From CF-118 sp035689345 (lineage in GTDB: Bacteria; Chloroflexota; Dormibacteria; Dormibacterales; Dormibacteraceae): a stretch of DNA of 5,274 bases. The notes below the pieces were generated by a model. It saw nothing but the letters and a program-made list of their open reading frames with translations. It ran no database searches and was not told the origin of the DNA. This document shows positions 1-4,482 of this stretch, piece by piece (position 1 is the first letter of the stretch; each line of letters begins with the position of its first letter). Made by a program: the position numbers and the translations under genes. The stretch spans positions 1 to 5,274 of the forward strand of contig DASSLR010000022.1 of assembly GCA_035689345.1 (NCBI GenBank), read 5' to 3'.

Positions 1-2
1 AG

Positions 3-683
3 AGCGAGTTCCTGAACATGGCCGCGCACGAGCTGCGCACACCGATCACCGTCCTTAACGGCTACCTGGCGATGCTGGGCGAAGGTTCTCTCGGACCGCC
101 GCCGCCCGCGTGGGAGACGCCGATCTCGGTGCTCAACGCCAAGACCATCGAGCTCGACAAGATCGTCGGCGACCTGCTCCAGGCGTCGCGCCTGCAGCTC
201 GACGAGCCGCCCGCGGACAGGGTGATGCTGGACCTGCGCCGCGTCGTGAAGGAGGCGGTGCACCGCTTGAATGCGCGGGCTCAGCTGCTCTCCGCTGAGG
301 TGCACACCGAGCTGCCCGCGGAGCCGGTGACCGTCGAAGGCAACAGCGAAGAGCTCGGCCGCGTGCTCGACAACCTGCTGAACAACGCGCTGACCTACAC
401 GCGGCGCACGCCAGACGTGGCCGTGCGCATGTCCAGCAACGGCCACAAGGTCGTGCTGCGGGTCGAGGACAACGGCATCGGCATCCCCAAGAACCAGCGC
501 GAGCGCGTCTTCGAGCGTTTCTTCCGGAGCTCCGACCCGATGATGGCCAAGGTTCCCGGCATCGGGCTCGGCCTGTACATCAGCCGCGGGCTGGTGGAGG
601 GCCACGGGGGCAAGCTGGTCATAGAGAGGAGCGATCCTCGCAAGGGCACGGTCTTCGCGCTGACGCTGCCTCTGGCGGCCTGA
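3..683 (+). CDS. Sensor histidine kinase, C-terminal catalytic part (5'-truncated by window edge)
   Basis: This is the transmitter module of a two-component sensor kinase. It autophosphorylates on histidine and passes the phosphate to a response regulator not present here. The reading frame is open to the left edge, and the residues before the first ATG (position 18) read SEFLN, the normal lead-in to an H-box, so that ATG is internal. Counting from it, MAAHELRTPI carries the phospho-acceptor His (residue 4, bases 27-29). An N-box follows (NLLNNA, Asn119 and Asn123), then a G1 box (DNGIGIP, Asp151), an F-box (FERFFR, about 165-170) and a G2 box (GIGLGL, about 181-186), ending in the usual beta-strand FALTLPL. 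All HisKA and HATPase_c motifs are intact, so the enzyme should be active. Sensor, membrane and HAMP or PAS parts would lie upstream, and its signal cannot be told. The membrane-protein gene starts 48 bases downstream in the same frame and may be cotranscribed. Confidence 0.95.
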   Translation, partial: SEFLNMAAHELRTPITVLNGYLAMLGEGSLGPPPPAWETPISVLNAKTIELDKIVGDLLQASRLQLDEPPADRVMLDLRRVVKEAVHRLNARAQLLSAEVHTELPAEPVTVEGNSEELGRVLDNLLNNALTYTRRTPDVAVRMSSNGHKVVLRVEDNGIGIPKNQRERVFERFFRSSDPMMAKVPGIGLGLYISRGLVEGHGGKLVIERSDPRKGTVFALTLPLAA

Positions 684-709
684 ACCCCGCTACAACATCG
701 CGCCTCTGA

Positions 710-728
710 GCGCGCATGCTGTGCGCGC
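710..728 (+). other. Perfect 7-bp hairpin abutting the start codon of the membrane-protein gene
   Basis: GCGCGCA (710-716) pairs exactly with TGCGCGC (722-728) around a 5-base loop. The stem ends three bases before the ATG at 732, where a ribosome-binding site would lie, and no Shine-Dalgarno is visible. No T-run follows, so it is a poor intrinsic terminator for the kinase gene. It could instead limit translation initiation or be a DNA operator. The pairing is read directly; any role is inference. Confidence 0.4.
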
Positions 729-731
729 CAG

Positions 732-2189
732 ATGGCCACGGTGGACGCGGTCGAAGATGCGGGCGCTCCCCGCGAGCGCTCCGACAGCCTCCCGCCGTGG
801 CTGCGCTGGTGGCTCGCGGGCACGCCCCTCGACTGGGGCTTCGCCGCCCTCAGCTCCGTTTTCGTCGCCGCCGGCTACTACGACTCATGGGTGAACCGGA
901 ACCTCCCGGTCAAGATCTGGGAGGACGCGCCCGCGCAGGCTGCCTGGCTGGCGATCACGGCCTACGTGGTGGGAGCGGGCCTGCTGGCATGGCGGCGGGA
1001 CCGGCGCCCGCAGGCGCTGATCCCCGACGGGTACGGGCTGAGCATGGCCGGGTGCGGCCTGTTCCTGCTCGGAATCCTCATCAACGGATGGTGGAGTGAC
1101 GCGTTCGGGCTGGAGTTCGGCGTGCCCGCGCTGTTCCGGCCGCCCAACATCCTCGAGATCGCGGGCTCCGTGTTGATCGTGCTCGGACCCCTCCGTTCGT
1201 CCGCCAGCAGGGGCGAGCTGACGGCGAGCCCGACGGCGATCGTCTCCGCGGTGATGCTGCTGGCCTCGGTGACTTTCGTGACGCAGTTTCTGCACCCATA
1301 CGTCGATCCCTACGCGTCGGTCGCCCTGGCCCCGCCGCCGAGCACGTTCGACCAGTTCGACTACAAGGAGGAGATCCTCGGCGCGCTGAGCCTTCTCCTC
1401 CAGACGATGGTCGTGACCGGCGTCGTCCTGTGGACGCTGCGGCAAACACGTCTTCCGTTCGGGACGATCACCCTGATGCTCACGGTCTCCGCGCTGTTCG
1501 TGTCGCTGCAGAAAAGCCAGCCGCGCTTCGTGCTCGTGGCGCTCGTCGTGGGTGTGATCGTCGACGCCGCCCTCGCGATCGCGCGACCGCGCGCCGACAG
1601 CGTGCTGAGTCTTCGCTTGCTCGCAGTGCTGCTCGGGCTTCTGCTCAGCGGCGTCTACCTGGCGCTCATCGCCTATTCGCCGGGCACGTGGTGGCCCGCG
1701 GACATGACCTACGGGACGATCCTCGCGTGCGGCCTGCTCGGCGGCCTGGTGAGCTTCGTGGTTTTCCCGGGCGGGGACGCGATGCGCTCGGCCTCGGTTC
1801 TCTGGCCGGCGCTCGATCAGAGTTCGTCGCCCGAGGCGCCCGACGTCACGGTCGAGCGCGTCGAGCACGCCCTCAAAGTCCTGCACACCAGCCGCGATCT
1901 CGCCGACAACCCGCTTATCGGCATGCGCTGCCTGGCCGGCCACACACCGGCAGAGCTGCGCAAGACCATCGAGGCGGCGATCGAGCACCTGCGCTCGTCC
2001 GGCTTCCAGCAGGACGCGCAGGCCGGACAGATCCTCGACCTCTACTACGTCCGCCGGATCGGGGGCCACTACGCGGTGGAGGTCCGAGTGGGCCTCAGCC
2101 GGGCCGCGTACTTCAACCGGCGGTCGTACGGCGTGAGGCGTCTCGTCGACCGACTGCGCGAGCTCGAGGAGTCCGCCGCACCCGCCTGA
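732..2189 (+). CDS. Polytopic membrane protein with soluble C-terminal HTH-like domain
   Basis: This is a 485-residue protein of unrecognised function. After a polar N-terminus of about 25 residues come roughly ten hydrophobic segments (about 34-51, 70-87, 103-120, 137-153, 167-187, 215-236, 243-260, 267-284, 292-316, 326-346), so it should sit in the cytoplasmic membrane. Residues 1-365 match no transporter signature I can name. Residues 370-482 are soluble and resemble, from memory, a domain of Chloroflexota-type regulators: an ALKVLHTSRDLADNPLIG-like start, a helix with AAIEHLR, then LYYVRR and a GLSRAAYFNRR stretch like a sigma region 4 or HTH recognition helix with a basic, leucine-rich end. 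A membrane-tethered DNA-binding protein is therefore possible but unproven. The ATG at 732 has no Shine-Dalgarno; GTG at 741 is the only close alternative. A weak -10-like TACAAC lies at 691-696. The long antisense frame here is a G+C-driven shadow. Confidence 0.85.
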   Translation: MATVDAVEDAGAPRERSDSLPPWLRWWLAGTPLDWGFAALSSVFVAAGYYDSWVNRNLPVKIWEDAPAQAAWLAITAYVVGAGLLAWRRDRRPQALIPDGYGLSMAGCGLFLLGILINGWWSDAFGLEFGVPALFRPPNILEIAGSVLIVLGPLRSSASRGELTASPTAIVSAVMLLASVTFVTQFLHPYVDPYASVALAPPPSTFDQFDYKEEILGALSLLLQTMVVTGVVLWTLRQTRLPFGTITLMLTVSALFVSLQKSQPRFVLVALVVGVIVDAALAIARPRADSVLSLRLLAVLLGLLLSGVYLALIAYSPGTWWPADMTYGTILACGLLGGLVSFVVFPGGDAMRSASVLWPALDQSSSPEAPDVTVERVEHALKVLHTSRDLADNPLIGMRCLAGHTPAELRKTIEAAIEHLRSSGFQQDAQAGQILDLYYVRRIGGHYAVEVRVGLSRAAYFNRRSYGVRRLVDRLRELEESAAPA

Positions 2190-2220
2190 GACCGGCTTTC
2201 TGATCTCAGAAAAGGTCTCA
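2187..2220 (+). terminator. Interrupted hairpin beginning on the stop codon of the membrane-protein gene
   Basis: TGAGACC (2187-2193, including the TGA stop) pairs with GGTCTCA (2214-2220). Inside it TTTCTGA (2197-2203) pairs with TCAGAAA (2206-2212), separated from the outer stem by a small internal loop. This is a stable structure at the exact end of the gene. A U-tract does not follow, so rho-independent termination is uncertain; it may instead protect the 3' end or be part of the palindromic cluster downstream. Confidence 0.4.
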
Positions 2221-2224
2221 CTTC

Positions 2225-2274
2225 AGTCCAGGACTTAGTCCAGACCTGGTCCGGACTTTGGCCGCACAGGTCTG
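2225..2274 (+). promoter_or_regulatory. Cluster of overlapping palindromes in the hydrolase leader (candidate operator or RNA switch)
   Basis: AGTCC-A-GGACT (2225-2235) is a perfect palindrome. It is followed by a 21-base near-palindrome (2237-2257, nine of ten positions paired around a central T) built from the same AGTCC/GGACT half-sites. CAGACCTG (2241-2248) is also exactly complementary to CAGGTCTG (2267-2274), so two foldings exclude each other. The AGTCCAG repeats are spaced 12 bases apart, roughly one helical turn, which suits a dimeric regulator. A short TTT after 2257 could alternatively make it a weak terminator for the upstream gene. The symmetry is read directly; a regulatory role is inferred, and no regulator family can be named. 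Confidence 0.4.
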
Positions 2275-2311
2275 CCCGAACCCTCGCCTTCGACGGCTCC
2301 AACCAGGGGCC

Positions 2312-2320
2312 GGAGGAGGA
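2312..2320 (+). promoter_or_regulatory. Strong Shine-Dalgarno of the alpha/beta hydrolase gene
   Basis: GGAGGAGGA ends five bases before the ATG at 2326 and fixes that start. It is the only clear Shine-Dalgarno in the window; the other starts visible here lack one, so this gene uses leadered translation and its mRNA includes part of the palindromic region upstream. Confidence 0.8.
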
Positions 2321-2325
2321 GCGAG

Positions 2326-3219
2326 ATGTTCGGCAAGACCCGGTCGCAATCGCAATCGAAGCCATCGTTCGAGCGGCTCGATGTGGCGGACCTGCACTTC
2401 GCGGACGAGCTGCCCGAGGGCCGATGGATCCCGCTTGCGGGTCGCGGCGAGGCGTTCGTCAGGACGGCCGCCGGCCCCGAAGGCGCGCCGACGGTGCTGC
2501 TCGTCCATGGCCTGTTCGCCACCGCCGATCTCAACTGGGCGCTGGCCATGCCGGTCCTGGCCCGGCGGTTCAACGTCATCGCGCCTGACCTCCGGGGCCA
2601 CGGCCGCGGACTCGCCACTCGGCGTTTCAGCGGCGAGGAGTGCGCCGACGACCTGGCCGCGATCGTGCGCGAGCTGGGGACCGGCCCGGTCGTGGTGGTC
2701 GGCTACTCGCTCGGCGGCCTGGTCGCTCAGCTTTTCGTGCGCCGGCACCCCGAACTGGTGGCCGGGCTGGTGCTGTGCGCGACGGCCGGGAGGTTCGACA
2801 CGCCCGCGTCGAAGGTACTGGTCAAGGTCATCGTGCAGGTCGCGCGCCGCGCGCCGGCCCGGGTGCGCCAGGCCGCGATCATGGCGGCGCTGAAGCCTCG
2901 CTCGGCCGACACCGAGCGCGGGCGCTGGCTGATGAGCGAGGTTAGGCGCCACGACACCGCCGCGCTCCTCGACGCGATCGGCGAGCTGTCGATGTTCAAC
3001 TCGTCATCGTGGCTGGGCCTGGCCGAGCTGCCGTCGGCCGTGATCGTGATGTCGCTCGACCGGACCGTCATGCCCGAGGCGCAGCGCGACCTGGCGCGAA
3101 CCCTGCGCCGGTGCTCCGTCTACGAGGTCGAGGGCGACCACATGGCGTGCGTGAAGCGGCCGGCCGAGTTCAACGCCATGCTGGTCGACGCCTGCGCAAA
3201 CCTGGTTTCGGTCTCCTAA
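2326..3219 (+). CDS. Alpha/beta-fold hydrolase
   Basis: This is a 297-residue cytoplasmic serine hydrolase of the alpha/beta-hydrolase_1 family, of normal length. A polar N-terminus of about 50 residues (MFGKTRSQSQ...) has no signal peptide. The core begins with VLLVHG (57-62, oxyanion region). It continues through APDLRGHGRG (about 86-95) to the nucleophile elbow GYSLGG with Ser128. The expected acid is Asp245 in SLDRTVMP, and the catalytic His is His272 in EGDHMACV, so the triad is complete. Residues 160-225, between core strands, form the variable cap that sets specificity. The substrate cannot be read from sequence: esterase, lactonase, haloperoxidase-like and C-C hydrolase members share this layout. 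The start is fixed by a strong Shine-Dalgarno, preceded by a palindromic leader that may control it. The DksA-like gene follows 10 bases after the stop. Confidence 0.93.
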   Translation: MFGKTRSQSQSKPSFERLDVADLHFADELPEGRWIPLAGRGEAFVRTAAGPEGAPTVLLVHGLFATADLNWALAMPVLARRFNVIAPDLRGHGRGLATRRFSGEECADDLAAIVRELGTGPVVVVGYSLGGLVAQLFVRRHPELVAGLVLCATAGRFDTPASKVLVKVIVQVARRAPARVRQAAIMAALKPRSADTERGRWLMSEVRRHDTAALLDAIGELSMFNSSSWLGLAELPSAVIVMSLDRTVMPEAQRDLARTLRRCSVYEVEGDHMACVKRPAEFNAMLVDACANLVSVS

Positions 3220-3222
3220 GCT
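3217..3222 (+). promoter_or_regulatory. Candidate -10 box (TAAGCT) of a leaderless promoter for the DksA-like gene
   Basis: TAAGCT fits the TANNNT -10 pattern and ends seven bases before the ATG at 3230, so transcription would begin at or next to the start codon. There is no Shine-Dalgarno upstream of that ATG. Its first three bases are the hydrolase TAA stop. No good -35 is seen. The spacing matches leaderless promoters known from actinobacteria and related high-G+C phyla; use in this organism is inferred. Confidence 0.5.
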
Positions 3223-3229
3223 GGGCTGA

Positions 3230-3475
3230 ATGAGCCGAGGCTTCAGGAACGAGGACGTCACCCAGGCGATGACCGACAAGGCCGTGTCGGACACGATCAG
3301 CAAGGTCCTCGAGCAGGACGCCGAGCAGGCGGCGCGGTCCGCCGACCGGCGCGCGCACGGCGAGGCGGGCCTGTGCGAGGACTGCGGGCGGCCGATCGGC
3401 GCCGAGCGCATGGCCGCGCTGCCCGCGTCGACCCGGTGCGTCGCCTGCCAGGCGACCTTCGAGGCCTCCCGTTAA
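3230..3475 (+). CDS. Small TraR/DksA-family C4 zinc-finger protein
   Basis: This 81-residue protein carries the DksA/TraR zinc finger: Cys49-x2-Cys52 and Cys70-x2-Cys73, in the typical setting LCEDCGRPIGAERMAALP then RCVACQ. Family members bind in the RNA polymerase secondary channel and alter initiation, often together with ppGpp. Full-length DksA is about 150 residues with a long coiled coil. This protein is TraR-sized, with only one predicted N-terminal helix (about 7-46, rich in Ala, Glu, Asp and Arg), and I do not see the exact DxxDxA tip motif of DksA. It may therefore be a TraR-like polymerase modulator or merely a zinc-finger relative. No Shine-Dalgarno precedes the ATG, which sits seven bases after a TAAGCT box, so a leaderless mRNA separate from the hydrolase is likely, although only 10 bases separate the genes. 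The TAA stop leads into the convergent intergenic region. Confidence 0.88.
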   Translation: MSRGFRNEDVTQAMTDKAVSDTISKVLEQDAEQAARSADRRAHGEAGLCEDCGRPIGAERMAALPASTRCVACQATFEASR

Positions 3476-3690
3476 GCGTTCCGCCCCCGAAGGTCCTTGC
3501 ATCTTCGCGGCCTAGGCGGCCGGGCGCCTTCGGCGCTGAAGCCGGCGTCAAGGGGCCCGGCGCGGCGTCGCTGCCCCCGCGCCCACAACGCGGGGACCCC
3601 AGCAGGACTGCGCTCCTGGCCACGCCACCCTTTCCTTGGCTCCGCCCGCCGATGCCGCGAATCTTGCGGCGGACTTCGGGAGGCGGAACG
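3476..3690. repeat. Hairpin-rich convergent intergenic region (candidate dispersed element)
   Basis: This 215-base gap between converging genes has no credible coding frame but unusually dense inverted repeats. GCGCC-TTC-GGCGC occurs near 3529-3541. GGCGCGG (3559-3565) pairs with CCGCGCC (3577-3583). CCCCGCG (3575-3581) pairs with CGCGGGG (3589-3595) over a 7-base loop. TCCGCC (3641-3646) pairs with GGCGGA (3682-3687), enclosing GCCGC (3654-3658) with GCGGC (3666-3670). CGGCGTC occurs twice (3543 and 3563). No U-tracts follow the stems, so intrinsic terminators are unconvincing, although the region must serve as the 3' end of both genes. It could be a dispersed palindromic element. High G+C makes some pairing expected by chance. 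Confidence 0.35.
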
Positions 3691-4407
3691 CTAGCCGCGC
3701 AGGAAGCGGCCGATCACGCGATCGAACAGTTCGGCGGCGCTGCCGGCGCCGAAGCCGAGCACCTCGTGCAGGTTGAAGTTCTCGTCGGCCGAGTCCGAAG
3801 TGATGCGCAGTGCGCCCCAGGGCACCTGGTTCTGGTGAGCCACCTGGGCGACGGCCGCGGTCTCCATGTCAAAGCAGGCGCCGTCGGGAAATTCCCGGAG
3901 CAGCCGGTCGCGCACCTCGCGTGAGGTGACGATCTGGTCGCCGGTGAGGACCACGCCGGAGACCACGACCTGAGCGCGCTCGACCACCGTCAGCGCGGCG
4001 ATGCGCAGGCGATCGGCCACCACGTGGTCGGCCGCCAGTGTCGTCGTGCCGAGCCCGGGAACCACGCCCTTGCGGTCGGTCAGCGGCCGCGCGTCGAAGT
4101 CGTGCTGCAGCGCGCCGGTGGCGACGATCAGGCGGCCGCGCTCGCCTTCGTCACCGACACCGCCCGCGATGCCGATCGAGATGAGGGCCTGCGGCCGGTG
4201 GGCGTCGCAGAGGAACTGGGCGGCCATCGCGGCGGCCACCTTGCCGACGCCCGCGACCGCGAGCACGACCGGCTCGGCCTCGATCGCTCCTTCCCAGATG
4301 GACAGGTTGGGGCTGGTCGCGTCGGACCTGGGCAACGCCCGCGCGAGCGTTGCGGCTTCGATGTCGAGGGCTGCCAACACAGCTGTCGGGCGGTTGCGGT
4401 TCACCAA
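3691..4407 (-). CDS. mtnN: MTA/SAH nucleosidase (PNP_UDP_1 family)
   Basis: This 238-residue cytoplasmic enzyme most likely hydrolyses 5'-methylthioadenosine and S-adenosylhomocysteine to adenine plus the thioribose compound, clearing inhibitors of methyl transfer and feeding methionine salvage. Compared from memory with the E. coli enzyme, Glu17 (AALDIEA) matches catalytic Glu12. GIAGGV (79-84) matches the glycine-rich binding loop. QHDFDARPL (101-109) and LTGDQIVTS (154-162) are family motifs. FDMETAA (179-185) supplies Met181 and Glu182 (E. coli Met173/Glu174), and SDSAD contains Asp205 (E. coli Asp197). An Asp replaces the usual Glu just before that Met. Length is normal. Futalosine hydrolase or another nucleoside phosphorylase is the main alternative. 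The start is TTG at 4407 or GTG at 4404. No Shine-Dalgarno is seen, and a -10-like TACGAT lies six or nine bases upstream, suggesting leaderless expression. It shares its strand with the BNR gene, but a terminator stands between them. Confidence 0.88.
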   Translation of the reverse strand: MVNRNRPTAVLAALDIEAATLARALPRSDATSPNLSIWEGAIEAEPVVLAVAGVGKVAAAMAAQFLCDAHRPQALISIGIAGGVGDEGERGRLIVATGALQHDFDARPLTDRKGVVPGLGTTTLAADHVVADRLRIAALTVVERAQVVVSGVVLTGDQIVTSREVRDRLLREFPDGACFDMETAAVAQVAHQNQVPWGALRITSDSADENFNLHEVLGFGAGSAAELFDRVIGRFLRG

Positions 4408-4413
4408 CCGGAC

Positions 4414-4419
4414 ATCGTA
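4414..4419 (-). promoter_or_regulatory. Candidate -10 box (TACGAT on minus strand) for the nucleosidase gene
   Basis: On the minus strand TACGAT matches TANNNT and ends six bases before the TTG (4407) and nine before the GTG (4404), so the transcript would be leaderless or nearly so. A -35 at the usual spacing would fall inside the terminator stem, and GGCTGC there is a poor match to TTGACA. The spacing and the absence of a Shine-Dalgarno are visible; promoter activity is inferred. Confidence 0.5.
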
Positions 4420-4424
4420 AACAG

Positions 4425-4457
4425 GACCTGTCCGGGGCAGCCGGCCCCGAACAGGTC
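4425..4457 (-). terminator. Intrinsic-type terminator of the BNR-repeat gene
   Basis: Bases 4425-4438 pair with 4444-4457 to give a 14-pair stem around a 5-base loop. The one non-complementary position (4432/4450) becomes a G-U pair only when the minus strand is transcribed, so the RNA stem is continuous in that direction. It begins 25 bases past the BNR gene stop (4483) and is followed on the minus strand by CTGTTTAC, a short, weak U-tract. A 20-base pyrimidine run (4477-4458 on the minus strand) leads into it. Orientation and position fit termination of the BNR gene. Confidence 0.7.
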
Positions 4458-4482
4458 GAAAGAGAGGGGAGGAGAAGCTAGC

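Noticed and set aside
681..731. Possible read-through fusion of kinase and membrane protein, since they share a frame with only one TGA between them
   Set aside because: The kinase ends at the normal family C-terminus just before TGA, and the 16 intervening codons show no conserved character. The shared frame is likely chance.
885..2069. 394-codon open frame on the minus strand
   Set aside because: It is antisense to the membrane-protein gene. Its product is a run of R, H, D, E and Q with no domain, typical of a high-G+C shadow, while the plus strand gives regular membrane helices.
3497..3694. Small ORFs in the convergent intergenic region
   Set aside because: Composition is Arg/Pro/Gly/Ala-rich, there is no Shine-Dalgarno or leaderless box, and the sequence is dominated by inverted repeats.
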